Shown in pieces: positions 26,837-33,579 of a stretch of DNA of 64,000 bases. The stretch's first letter is position 1; each line of letters opens with the position of its first letter. Location of the stretch: contig JAGMCR010000015.1 of assembly GCA_023129115.1 (NCBI GenBank), positions 1 to 64,000 of the forward strand, read 5' to 3'. A model generated the notes under the pieces. It was given only the letters and a program-made list of their open reading frames with translations, made no database searches and was not told where the DNA came from. The translations under genes and the position numbers were made by a program. Origin of the DNA: Candidatus Iainarchaeum sp. (GTDB taxonomy: Archaea > B1Sed10-29 > WALL01).

Positions 26837-27457
26837 TTATTGGTTTTCGTCTTCTGCGCGGCTTTGCTTCCATTCCTCGACCGCGTTTCTCCACACGCGC
26901 CACTCTCGTTTGTTCTTGGCCATGGGGTACATGGTGCCGAGGTTGCCCGGCTCGCCTTTCTTGCGGAGTGCTTTGTCGATAGTGTTGAGTGCTTTTGGCT
27001 TGCCTTTTTCGTCGTAGAGCCCGACTAATTTGTTTGCCTCGTCGAGGCGCTGGAACAGTATTTCGACGCGGTCGCCGTTGAGGCGCCTCGGCGCCGGCTT
27101 TTTCTTGAGGTGGTGGCCGTAGTGGAGCTGCAGGGCTTTGCCGAGGTGCGGGTCCTGGATTAATTCCCTGAACTGGGTGTAGAGCCACGAGTCGCTTCTC
27201 TTGAACTTTTTCAGGAGCTTCCATTCGAGTGACGCCCATGTTGGACGCTTGGTGGGGTGGCTCATTTCGCTGTACAGCACGGTGCCGGCCTCGTGCGCGA
27301 TTTTCTTGACGTCGCCGATTCTGATGAGGCCCTTGTGTGCCTTGAGCTTTTTGAGCGCGGCCTTGAGCTTTTTTTCTGTGTGCCCGGCAGCTGCTTGCTT
27401 GTGGGTGCAGTACTTGCTGTTGCGCAGGCTCTTGACGCGGCCCTGTATTTTTTCCAT
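26837..27457 (-). CDS. Basic orphan protein, 206 residues
   Basis: The ATG at 27457 sits about 28 bases after GTTTTTATTCC, the minus-strand form of the recurrent promoter. The protein is strongly basic and helical (HTEKKLKAALKKLKAHKGLI; LQLHYGHHLKKKPAPRRL), with conserved-looking Trp residues. It may bind nucleic acid on composition alone. No family recognised. Confidence 0.68.
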   Translation of the reverse strand: MEKIQGRVKSLRNSKYCTHKQAAAGHTEKKLKAALKKLKAHKGLIRIGDVKKIAHEAGTVLYSEMSHPTKRPTWASLEWKLLKKFKRSDSWLYTQFRELIQDPHLGKALQLHYGHHLKKKPAPRRLNGDRVEILFQRLDEANKLVGLYDEKGKPKALNTIDKALRKKGEPGNLGTMYPMAKNKREWRVWRNAVEEWKQSRAEDENQ

Positions 27458-27490
27458 TAGCAATAATTACACTTCCACGGAATAAAAACC

Positions 27491-27907
27491 CTAGGCTTCC
27501 TCTGCTTCTGATGCGCTTGGCTTGAACGCTTCTGTGTCCTGCTGGACCGGCTCTTCTTTTGCCTCTGGCTCGCCTTCCCCTAGCCCCGGCTCCTTTTTTT
27601 GTAGCTCGAACCGGCCTATCTCGAACAAGTGGCTTTTGTGCCATAGGCTGGCGCTGAAGAGCACAGTCGCGAGCACGATGGCGCCGAGGGCGTACCCGAG
27701 GAGCATGGCGATGTCGGAGTGCATTTGGCTGCCTGCCATGAACAAGACAATGACTACGACGCCCAGAATGGTTGCGGCCCTGAAGAAGCCGAGTGCTTCG
27801 TCGCCGAGCCTCTCGGCTTCTGCGCCGGGTATCACTACCCGCCCGTCGGCCAGCGTAACAACTTCTTTTTGCCCGGCCATGGTCTTTGTTACCGGAACTA
27901 TGGGCAT
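27491..27907 (-). CDS. Small membrane protein with acidic tail
   Basis: 138 residues. Two or three helices (AATILGVVVIVLFMAGSQM, IAMLLGYALGAIVLATVLFS) and a C-terminal tail of about 40 residues rich in Glu and Pro (GLGEGEPEAKEEPVQQD). The promoter GTTTTTATTCC lies about 25 bases before the ATG. Function unknown. Confidence 0.68.
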   Translation of the reverse strand: MPIVPVTKTMAGQKEVVTLADGRVVIPGAEAERLGDEALGFFRAATILGVVVIVLFMAGSQMHSDIAMLLGYALGAIVLATVLFSASLWHKSHLFEIGRFELQKKEPGLGEGEPEAKEEPVQQDTEAFKPSASEAEEA

Positions 27908-27941
27908 AGCCCTGCCTAATGCGCCCGTGGAATAAAAACCC

Positions 27942-28340
27942 TTACATGCAGACGCAGTCCATGCGCGTAGTCATTTCGTCGCACATGAGCGAGCCCAGGC
28001 TCTTGCCCTGGGCCTCACAGTAATTTGCGCAGGCGGCGTGGACCTCGCTTTTTTGTTCCATGGTCCCCATTTCATAGTACGAGCAGTGCTGGGGGATGTC
28101 TTCCCACGCGCGTGGCTCCGGCGTTGGCTCTGGGGTTGCTGTTGGCGTTGCGGTTGGCTCTGGCGTTGCGGTTGGGGTTGCCTCTGGCGTCGGCGTGGGG
28201 GTTGGCGTTGGCGTCGCGGCTGGCGTCGCAGCGGGAGTGGATATTATTTCGGCACCGGGCTCGCCCATTTTAGGGGTTTCCTTCACGCATCCCACGAGCA
28301 CTACCAGCACAACAACAATGAGCAGCGTGGGCCTTCTCAT
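27942..28340 (-). CDS. Lipoprotein with Thr-Pro linker and Cys-rich end
   Basis: 132 residues. The signal LIVVVLVVLVGC has a lipobox at residue 17. Residues 35-78 form an Ala/Thr/Pro/Glu linker (TPTPTPTPTPEATPTATPE), likely extended and possibly glycosylated. The last 50 residues contain six cysteines (HCSYYEM, CANYCEAQ, CDEM, DCVCM). The promoter CTTTTATTCC lies 25 bases upstream. Several proteins of this design occur in the window. Confidence 0.75.
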   Translation of the reverse strand: MRRPTLLIVVVLVVLVGCVKETPKMGEPGAEIISTPAATPAATPTPTPTPTPEATPTATPEPTATPTATPEPTPEPRAWEDIPQHCSYYEMGTMEQKSEVHAACANYCEAQGKSLGSLMCDEMTTRMDCVCM

Positions 28341-28373
28341 GCTTTTTTCAACTCGCTTGTGGAATAAAAGCCC

Positions 28374-28877
28374 TTATGCGCGGACTGGCTTTGCCTCGCG
28401 CACGTGCTTTTTCACGCCTATTTTTTTGGCGTATTCTTCGCGCTTTTCAAAAAATTTGTTTCTTTCCTGGGACAAGCTGTTTTTTTGGTGCCACTTGGGC
28501 GTGTATTCCACAAGGGCGTCGTAGAATTCGTCGAGCCTCGCGCGCTCTTTTTTGTTGAGCTTGCTGTCTGCCGCTGTCTGGTGCATGTCGTGGAGTGCGT
28601 TTACATGGATTAGTTGCTTGAGGCCGCCGGGGGTCCTGAATGACTCGACAGCCCTCTTGAACAGCGCCGTTTTTTCGCCTCCGGGCTGGGCTTGGATTGC
28701 TTGCTTGTACACGAAGTCGATGTGGTCTTTCAGGACGTTTACGGGCTCGTACAGCTCGTTGCTTATTCCTTTTTGCTCTTGGTCGTAGTATTCCTCGTAG
28801 TCGTTGACGTCTCGCTCGCTGGGGTGTACCCCAAGGAATCCGAGGAGCTTGTGGTGCCTGACTTTCCACGCCGCCAT
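28374..28877 (-). CDS. Orphan soluble protein, 167 residues
   Basis: From MAAWKVRHHKLLGFLG. The ATG lies at the end of the palindrome GCAGTAATTACTGC and about 28 bases after GTTTTTATTCC. The protein is charged and helical (SKLNKKERARLDEFYDALVE) and ends in a basic tail. The promoter box faces a REP element on the other strand at 28898. Function unknown; the longer track ORF is an over-extension. Confidence 0.68.
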   Translation of the reverse strand: MAAWKVRHHKLLGFLGVHPSERDVNDYEEYYDQEQKGISNELYEPVNVLKDHIDFVYKQAIQAQPGGEKTALFKRAVESFRTPGGLKQLIHVNALHDMHQTAADSKLNKKERARLDEFYDALVEYTPKWHQKNSLSQERNKFFEKREEYAKKIGVKKHVREAKPVRA

Positions 28878-28897
28878 GCAGTAATTACTGCTTTTCT

Positions 28898-29001
28898 GGA
28901 ATAAAAACCCTTTTATCCAGCTGAAACTCAGCTGGCACGTTGTCCGTAGCCGCTTACGCGGCCAGCGGACTAACCTTCTTTTATAGTTACGTCGAGAACC
29001 C
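28898..29001 (+). repeat. Palindromic border site, REP hairpin and scrap of the RecB-like gene
   Basis: The GGAATAA...TTATCC border palindrome (28898-28918) is followed by CCAGCTGA-AAC-TCAGCTGG and a second hairpin (TCCGTAGCCGC...GCGGCCAGCGGA). Immediately after comes CTTTTATAGTTACGTCGAGA, which translates as FYSYVEN and matches codons 19-26 (FYYTYVEK) of the intact nuclease gene at 49136. It reads as a broken copy with the hairpin inserted at about codon 19, as in the copy at 44214. Confidence 0.65.
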
Positions 29002-29052
29002 ATGGTGTGGGGGGGCCATGCTTATAAATATGTGTTTTGATAATGTGTTTGT

Positions 29053-29253
29053 ATGAAGTTTAGTGTTGTTCTTGAGAAAGAGGACAAGGGTTATTCTGTT
29101 AGTTGTCCTGCTCTTCCGGGGTGCCACTCACAAGGCGAGACGAAGAAGGGGGCGCTTAAGAACATTAAAGAGGCTATTGAGCTGTATGTGGAAACCCTTA
29201 ACACGCGGGTCAGGCCGCACGGAGCCGTGTCCGTTGCCAAAGTAATGGTTTGA
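29053..29253 (+). CDS. hicB: HicB-like antitoxin
   Basis: 66 residues. The fold of a HicB/UPF0150 partial RNase H domain is seen in KFSVVLEKEDKGYSVSCPAL, PGCHSQGETKKGALKNIKEA and the closing helix. It lacks an added DNA-binding domain. A CTTATAAATATG box lies about 25 bases upstream. Three bases separate it from the toxin gene; here the antitoxin comes first. Confidence 0.85.
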   Translation: MKFSVVLEKEDKGYSVSCPALPGCHSQGETKKGALKNIKEAIELYVETLNTRVRPHGAVSVAKVMV

Positions 29254-29256
29254 GCC

Positions 29257-29475
29257 ATGAAGCTGCCGGTTGTTTCGGGGAGAGATGCTGTCAAAGCATT
29301 TTCTAGGGTTGGGTGGAAGCCGACCCGGCAGAGGGGGAGCCATGTTGTCCTGGAAAAAGCTGGCGAGGAAATAGTCCTGACAATCCCTCTTCACAACGAG
29401 CTAAAGAAAGGGCTGCTGCACGGCCTAATCAAAGACGCAGGCCTAAGCGTTGCGGCGTTCACACGGCTGCTATGA
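29257..29475 (+). CDS. hicA: HicA-like mRNA interferase toxin
   Basis: 72 residues, a double-stranded RNA-binding-like fold. The key GSHVV segment, with the catalytic His, follows GWKPTRQR, and TIPLHNELKKGLLHGLIKDA is the standard C-terminal half. It forms a toxin-antitoxin pair with the upstream hicB. The downstream base stretch carries a border palindrome. Confidence 0.88.
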   Translation: MKLPVVSGRDAVKAFSRVGWKPTRQRGSHVVLEKAGEEIVLTIPLHNELKKGLLHGLIKDAGLSVAAFTRLL

Positions 29476-29493
29476 CGCTTGAGCCACCCACGC

Positions 29494-29515
29494 GGAATAA
29501 GAAACTCTTTTATCC
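29494..29515. repeat. Border palindrome
   Basis: GGAATAAGAAACTC followed by TTTTATCC: a copy of the recurrent element with GGAATAA/TTATCC arms, lying between the hicBA module and the fic module. Confidence 0.6.
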
Positions 29516-29521
29516 CTCTTT

Positions 29522-29580
29522 AAATCTTGTAACTCCTACAAAATTACCGAAAGCTTTATATTTTGTAGCTTCTACAAAAT
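29522..29580. promoter_or_regulatory. fic promoter and palindromic operators
   Basis: TTGTAACTCCTACAA and the perfect palindrome TTTTGTAGCTTCTACAAAA flank a CTTTATA box just before the fic ATG. This suits autorepression of a toxin operon. A nearly identical TTGTAACTCCCACAAAATTAC sits at the end of relE (32714). Confidence 0.65.
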
Positions 29581-29586
29581 TGGGTA

Positions 29587-29952
29587 ATGGTCGAGGTGGA
29601 AGCGCTTGGCAAAGAAGCCCTTTTGCGGATTAATGAGGCGATTCCGTACAAGTCTGGCGAGGGAGTGGTTTCGGACGCGAACCTGGATTTTGTGGTTTAC
29701 CGGACTGGGGCCACGCGTGGCGTCAACCGGAAGGCGGCTGTGTTGATGAAGTCGCTTGTCGAGAGCCATGCGTTCAGGGACGGGAACAAGCGGACTGCGT
29801 TTGTCGCGGCCAAGGCTTTGCTGGAGGCGAACGGCAAGAGGCTGGACAGGATTCACGAGTACACGAAGATTGAGTTCACTCTTGCTGTGGCTGGGGGGAA
29901 AGTGCCCGTCAACAAAATGGCGATGTGGTTCGCCAACCACTCGAGGAAGTGA
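29587..29952 (+). CDS. Fic/Doc-type protein
   Basis: 121 residues. The Fic active-site motif HAFRDGNKRTA (HxFxxGNxR) lies near residue 59. Its length and C-terminal shape resemble Doc, the kinase-like short Fic toxin that modifies EF-Tu in bacteria; the archaeal target is unknown. No inhibitory (S/T)xxxE(G/N) helix is obvious within the protein. Inhibition may come from the 42-residue ORF just downstream. Confidence 0.85.
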   Translation: MVEVEALGKEALLRINEAIPYKSGEGVVSDANLDFVVYRTGATRGVNRKAAVLMKSLVESHAFRDGNKRTAFVAAKALLEANGKRLDRIHEYTKIEFTLAVAGGKVPVNKMAMWFANHSRK

Positions 29953-29958
29953 GTTGCA

Positions 29959-30087
29959 GTGAAGGAGATTAAGGTGACCGGGAAGAAGCGGCCGGTGAAG
30001 GCGGCCGAGTGGAAGGACGTCAGCAAGATAGTGAAGCGCATCATCAAGGAAGAGCGGCGTTTCCTGTCGGCAATGGCGCACCTCTAG
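29959..30087 (+). CDS. 42-residue basic partner of Fic
   Basis: Too short for the ORF track. The GTG start lies six bases after the fic stop, within AGTTGCAGTG. The product is MKEIKVTGKKRPVKAAEWKD..., basic and helical, ending FLSAMAHL. Its position suggests an antitoxin or regulator, though no Phd-like motif is seen. Confidence 0.5.
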   Translation: MKEIKVTGKKRPVKAAEWKDVSKIVKRIIKEERRFLSAMAHL

Positions 30088-30094
30088 CCACGCG

Positions 30095-30116
30095 GGATAA
30101 GAAACGCTTTAAATCC
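30095..30116. repeat. Border palindrome between convergent genes
   Basis: GGATAAGAAACGCTTTAAATCC with outer CCACG/CGTGG arms, lying between two gene 3' ends, where a promoter for a neighbouring gene is not needed. Confidence 0.6.
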
Positions 30117-30121
30117 GTGGG

Positions 30122-31405
30122 TTACTCGTTGCTGGTGAAGCTGAACCCAAATTTGGCGTTTGTTTTGCGGGATTGCCTGTTGGTGTACCCCTTGATCTCG
30201 CTTTGCAATGTTTTTGCCGTGTTTTCTAGGGATTCCGCGAATTCCCGGCCTTGCGGCGAGTCTCTCTCTTCTATGTGCTTGTGGGCGTGCTTTTCGACGC
30301 TTATGCCTATTTCCATTGCTTTTTGGGCGGCTTTTTCTTCGAAGTGGGGGCTTGAGTTGAGCAGGGAAACAATTTCTTCTGCTTCTTTGAGCTTGAGCAT
30401 GCAGTATGCCCCACGGTAGCGGTGAGAGACAATAAACTCCATTATTTCTCTTTCTCTTGGTGTCCCAAGGCTTTTTTGGAGTTCTTGGTTGAGGTATCCG
30501 ACTGCTTCGTCGAAGTCTTTTGCCATTGGGGGCGGCCAGTTTTTTTGTTTGGGCTTGTTTTTTGCCAGTTCGTTGTCTACGTGTCCCATTATTTCGCCGA
30601 AGTCGTTGAATTCTTTTGTCGCCAGTGAGTACACGATTTCTCTGGCGTGTCTTTTTGACTTGGATTCTGCAAGTATGCGGAGCATGACCGCGTCGGCTTT
30701 TATGTGGTGGGGGTTTCCGCTTACTTCGTTTTTGTGCTTTGATGGTTTTTTGCCGTGGAGGAATTGGAACCACTGGTCGAATACTTCGTGTACTGTGTGG
30801 TTCGCTTTTATTCCCCTGTGGTCACATGCGACTTGGTATACTGCGTGGCCGGTTTCTGATGCTACCGTGCTTTCGTCTTGCTTGCTTTTGTCCCAGTATG
30901 GGATTAAGAGGCCCACCGCTTTTTCTCGTGGGAAGAGGACTTTGGCGTGGGTGGCGCCTTCGATGGCCCGCAGCCCGAGGGTTATTTGCCCTTGGTCGAG
31001 CCCCTCGGTTTTTGCGTATTCGACCCAGATGAACGGGTGGGTGTAAAACCCGTGGAAGCCTTGGCCGTGCCTCCGCCGGGTTTTCATCAAGTTTCCGGTG
31101 ACTATCATGACGTAGGGGTTGTTTTTGTTGTGTTTTAGTTCGTGTTTGTGCCCGGGTTTTCCTGTTTTGTTGTACCATTCCATGAGGGTTTTGTGGGTTT
31201 GCTTTATTTTTTTGAGTTTTTTTGGGTTGGTTTCGCCTTCTTCGGCGTTTTGCATTACCCTGGCCACCTCGCGCTTGAAGGCTTGGCCTCGGCTGAGTAG
31301 CTTGAGCTTCCACTTGGTCTTGATGCCCATTTCCGCGAGTGTTTGGTTGACTTCTTTTTTGATGCGGGTGTGGATTGCTTTTTTTGCCTCAAGGAGTCTC
31401 GCCAT
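30122..31405 (-). CDS. Orphan basic protein, 427 residues
   Basis: From MARLLEAKKAIHTRIKKEVN. The track ORF extends to 32161, but that part is antisense to the 31470 gene. The ATG at 31405 follows GTTTTTATTCC by about 25 bases. The N-terminal 100 residues are basic and helical. A central part contains many His and aromatic residues (HPFIWVEYAK, GHAVYQVACDHRGIKANHTV) that could form a metal site, but no known metallopeptidase pattern fits. Function unknown. It is divergent from the next gene over a shared palindromic promoter. Confidence 0.68.
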   Translation of the reverse strand: MARLLEAKKAIHTRIKKEVNQTLAEMGIKTKWKLKLLSRGQAFKREVARVMQNAEEGETNPKKLKKIKQTHKTLMEWYNKTGKPGHKHELKHNKNNPYVMIVTGNLMKTRRRHGQGFHGFYTHPFIWVEYAKTEGLDQGQITLGLRAIEGATHAKVLFPREKAVGLLIPYWDKSKQDESTVASETGHAVYQVACDHRGIKANHTVHEVFDQWFQFLHGKKPSKHKNEVSGNPHHIKADAVMLRILAESKSKRHAREIVYSLATKEFNDFGEIMGHVDNELAKNKPKQKNWPPPMAKDFDEAVGYLNQELQKSLGTPREREIMEFIVSHRYRGAYCMLKLKEAEEIVSLLNSSPHFEEKAAQKAMEIGISVEKHAHKHIEERDSPQGREFAESLENTAKTLQSEIKGYTNRQSRKTNAKFGFSFTSNE

Positions 31406-31427
31406 TAGCCAATAATTACTCGCCCAC

Positions 31428-31448
31428 GGAATAAAAACCCTTTTATCC
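31428..31448. promoter_or_regulatory. Border palindrome acting as bidirectional promoter
   Basis: GGAATAAAAACCC followed by TTTTATCC. Read left it supplies the box for the 31405 gene; read right, the box for the GTG at 31470. Confidence 0.65.
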
Positions 31449-31469
31449 TTGTTTCGCCTTAATCCGGTT

Positions 31470-32618
31470 GTGGCAAAAAGAAAGTCCAAGGGTTCTTGGT
31501 TGGGTGGCCTAAGGCGAGAAATGGCTGAGGACGCGGAAAGAAAAGATGCTGTTGAGCGGAGAGAGCTATCAGAGGCTCTTGCGCGAGAGCGAGCGAAAGA
31601 GCGTGAGCAAGAAGACAAAACGCATAATGAGGAAATGGAGAAGCTAAGAGCTGAATTGGACGAGAAACGGGCCGAGAGAGAAAGAAAGGATACCGAGTTT
31701 GAGGAGAAGGTGAAGTCCTTTGGTGAAGTGAGGGGGTCTGATGATGAATTCCGGAAACTTATGCGGCATGACCCATTCGCAATGGAAGAGCTTTTTGAGC
31801 AAATGAAAAAAGACGAAGGATTAACGGAGTTACACAGAGTAGTCACCGAAATAGAGGAAAATAAAGACGTTGAGCGGGCCGAGGAGTACTTCAACGCAAA
31901 GACCAGAATCCACGAGGAATTGAGGTCCAAAATCGCCAAGAAGATGGAGCCCGTTGATTCAGAAGCCCGGGCAAAAGAATTCCAAGCGCTATTGGCGAAG
32001 AAACTCGAGGGGGACTTGGAGTTCAGAAGCCTGCACGAAGCGATAAAAACAGAGGCCGACAAAACCGGGGCAACGGTCCTTGAGTATATGCATAAGAAAG
32101 TCAGTAGTGAGCGATGGCTACAAAAACAAGCAGAGGTGGGCGGGGAGCGGGAAAGGGACACAAAAGAGCTGGCTTACGCAGTAAACCAATGGAAACTGCT
32201 GTTTGAAGACGAGGGTTTCCAGCGGCCCGAACTGGTTGACTCTTTTGCTGGTTCCATGAAGCGCGTCTATGAGAGATTTACTTCCCTGTTCGACATAACG
32301 GTTTCGAGCCCAAACGACGATGTTGTTGAACGAGTCCTAAGGCTGGCAAATGACGATTATAACCACCAGCTGTATAACGAGGTTCACAAAGACTTGCCTA
32401 AAGAAGTGGAAAAAGCGCACGCTGGACTCAAAGACGAGTTGAAGGAGCAATACCTAATCCGTTCCACGTTAAGGGGCTTAACTGACGGACAGCTTAGGGA
32501 CAAAATAAAAGAGAACCCCCAAATCGTCGGTGCGATGAGAAAAATAGGCAAGCGAGTCCGTGGAAAAGTCAATCAAACTCACGTGAAAAAAGAGGGCAAG
32601 TGGACACCAAGAAAATGA
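31470..32618 (+). CDS. Orphan coiled-coil protein, 382 residues
   Basis: A GTG start at 31470 about 25 bases after CTTTTATCC; the track start lies too close to the promoter box. Residues 20-90 form a highly charged Glu/Arg coiled coil (ALARERAKEREQEDKTHNEE). The rest is helical, with LYNEVHKDLPKEVEKAHAGL and a basic tail. No known domain. It ends just before a promoter-like half site and a RecB 5' fragment. Confidence 0.68.
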   Translation: MAKRKSKGSWLGGLRREMAEDAERKDAVERRELSEALARERAKEREQEDKTHNEEMEKLRAELDEKRAERERKDTEFEEKVKSFGEVRGSDDEFRKLMRHDPFAMEELFEQMKKDEGLTELHRVVTEIEENKDVERAEEYFNAKTRIHEELRSKIAKKMEPVDSEARAKEFQALLAKKLEGDLEFRSLHEAIKTEADKTGATVLEYMHKKVSSERWLQKQAEVGGERERDTKELAYAVNQWKLLFEDEGFQRPELVDSFAGSMKRVYERFTSLFDITVSSPNDDVVERVLRLANDDYNHQLYNEVHKDLPKEVEKAHAGLKDELKEQYLIRSTLRGLTDGQLRDKIKENPQIVGAMRKIGKRVRGKVNQTHVKKEGKWTPRK

Positions 32619-32631
32619 GGCTCGCAAAGCC

Positions 32632-32712
32632 TTTTATCCCTCCACCGCATTACCTGTACTCGATGCCAACCTGGTCCCACTCCCGCATTTCGGCGAGTGA
32701 GTCCCTGCCCCC
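32632..32712 (+). pseudogene. Promoter plus first 17 codons of a RecB-like nuclease gene
   Basis: CCTTTTATCCC, then ATG at 32663, encoding MPTWSHSRISASESLP before diverging. The intact gene at 49136 begins MPTWSHSRISTYENCP. The spacing from box to ATG (about 25 bases) is that of a working leaderless promoter. It ends at the palindrome abutting relE. Confidence 0.7.
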
Positions 32713-32713
32713 C

Positions 32714-32740
32714 GTAATTTTGTAACTCCCACAAAATTAC
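32714..32740. repeat. Perfect 10-bp inverted repeat at the relE 3' end
   Basis: GTAATTTTGT-AACTCCC-ACAAAATTAC. It contains the stop codon of relE and closely matches the operator half upstream of fic (29522). It may be a terminator, or a carried-over operator scar. Confidence 0.65.
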
Positions 32741-33009
32741 GTTTTGTATGCCTTGTCGTGGTGCTCAAAGTCGTAGAACTTTACCAAGTCTTTTGTTTGG
32801 TCGTACTTGAACACTAACACGAAGCTTTTTTGTATGTGTACTCTTTTGAAGTCCTGGAGTGGCTTCCGCAGGTTTTTGTAACGAGTTATTTTTGGGCTAG
32901 AAACAATCTCGGCTATTTTTGCCATTACTGCCGTGTATGTCTTCCCGTCTTTTTTGTGGAGCTTTTTGAGCTTTGTTTCGAGGCGCTTTTCTATGGCAAA
33001 GTCATGCAT
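32737..33009 (-). CDS. RelE/ParE-family toxin
   Basis: 90 residues. RelE fold features: RLETKLKKLHKKDGKTYTAV, PLQDFKRVHIQKSFVLVFKY and the C-terminal VKFYDFEHHDKAY. Such proteins cleave ribosome-bound mRNA. The start overlaps the end of the antitoxin gene (ATGCATG region), in the order antitoxin-toxin. Confidence 0.85.
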   Translation of the reverse strand: MHDFAIEKRLETKLKKLHKKDGKTYTAVMAKIAEIVSSPKITRYKNLRKPLQDFKRVHIQKSFVLVFKYDQTKDLVKFYDFEHHDKAYKT

Positions 33010-33247
33010 GCTCTATCTCGTCCATTAGCTTCTTGACGGACGCGTATTCCTTGAACTTCCCGGTTTTTTCGATGCCCCTAAGCTTTTTCACGAACTCAGG
33101 CCTCAACTCTTTTTCCATTATTTCGTGGCCCATTTCGTCAATAATTAGCTGGATTGCCTTGTCCTTGGACGGCAGGCTGTACACGCTTTTCACCACGCCT
33201 ACGACGCGGTCAAGGTCCTTGCTCAGGGTTACTGTGACTTGAGTCAT
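33002..33247 (-). CDS. Antitoxin of the RelE-like toxin
   Basis: 81 residues. The N-terminal TQVTVTLSKDLDRVVGVVKS strand-helix suits a ribbon-helix-helix-type dimer. The C-terminal half (ELRPEFVKKLRGIEKTGKFKEY) would wrap the toxin. It resembles archaeal DUF2683-type antitoxins. Upstream palindromes at 33249-33280 fit autoregulation. Confidence 0.78.
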   Translation of the reverse strand: MTQVTVTLSKDLDRVVGVVKSVYSLPSKDKAIQLIIDEMGHEIMEKELRPEFVKKLRGIEKTGKFKEYASVKKLMDEIEHA

Positions 33248-33248
33248 T

Positions 33249-33288
33249 CACAACACCTACTACATTTTGTAGTAAAATGTAGTATAAA
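33249..33288 (-). promoter_or_regulatory. Operator/promoter of the relE module
   Basis: CTACATTTTGTAG overlaps CTACATTTT-GTAGT-AAAATGTAG: nested palindromes with the TTTTGTA/TACAAAA character of the fic operators, immediately before the antitoxin start. Confidence 0.55.
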
Positions 33289-33322
33289 TGCTTTTTGGTC
33301 CGCCTTTGCTTTCTTCATACCC

Positions 33323-33365
33323 AACGGCTTAAAAACGGCTTTGCATACGCCTTGCCGAGACCCTC
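33323..33365 (-). repeat. Remnant matching the region upstream of the DUF3800-like gene
   Basis: GCTTAAAAACGGCTTTGCAT then GCCTTGCCGAGACCC. The same sequence with few changes lies at 47980-48016 as the promoter region of the DUF3800-like gene. No such gene follows here, so this is probably a leftover border. Confidence 0.6.
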
Positions 33366-33380
33366 CACGTGCCTTGGAAT

Positions 33381-33402
33381 GGGTGACCACGGCGTGGTCA
33401 CC
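33381..33402. repeat. Perfect palindrome
   Basis: GGTGACCACG-G-CGTGGTCACC, followed by a border site. Related GACCAC...GTGGTCACC arms occur at 35961-35988, also just before a border site. Confidence 0.6.
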
Positions 33403-33407
33403 CACGA

Positions 33408-33579
33408 GAATAAGAGAACCCTTTTATCCAGCTTAAACTAAGCCCAGACGAGAATCCCTGCGGGGATTCACGTCATGCCCCGGCAATCCTTTGGGATTCG
33501 CCAGGTGGCACGACAATCCTTTGGGATTCGCCAGGTGGCACGTTGTCCGTGCCTCCGCAGGGCCAGCGGACTAACGCCG
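33408..33579 (+). repeat. Border promoter followed by REP-like hairpin array
   Basis: The border palindrome (GAATAA...TTTTATCC) is followed by CAGCTTAAACTAAGCCCAGA, then AATCC-CTGCG-GGATT, two direct copies of a 30-base unit (CAATCCTTTGGGATTCGCCA core), and a final hairpin TCCGTGCCTCCGC...AGCGGA. The same blocks are reordered at 44267 and 28917. A promoter facing it makes a structured transcript possible. It converges on the 3' end of the TPR gene. Confidence 0.65.

Noticed and set aside
25971-27644. 557-aa minus-strand ORF as one gene
   Set aside because: Only the part from the TTG at 26798 has a signal peptide and sensible composition. The rest is antisense to, or out of frame with, other genes.
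30122-32161. 679-aa minus-strand ORF as one gene
   Set aside because: The N-terminal 250 residues are Ser/Phe-rich antisense to the coiled-coil gene at 31470. The promoter and ATG at 31405 define the real gene.
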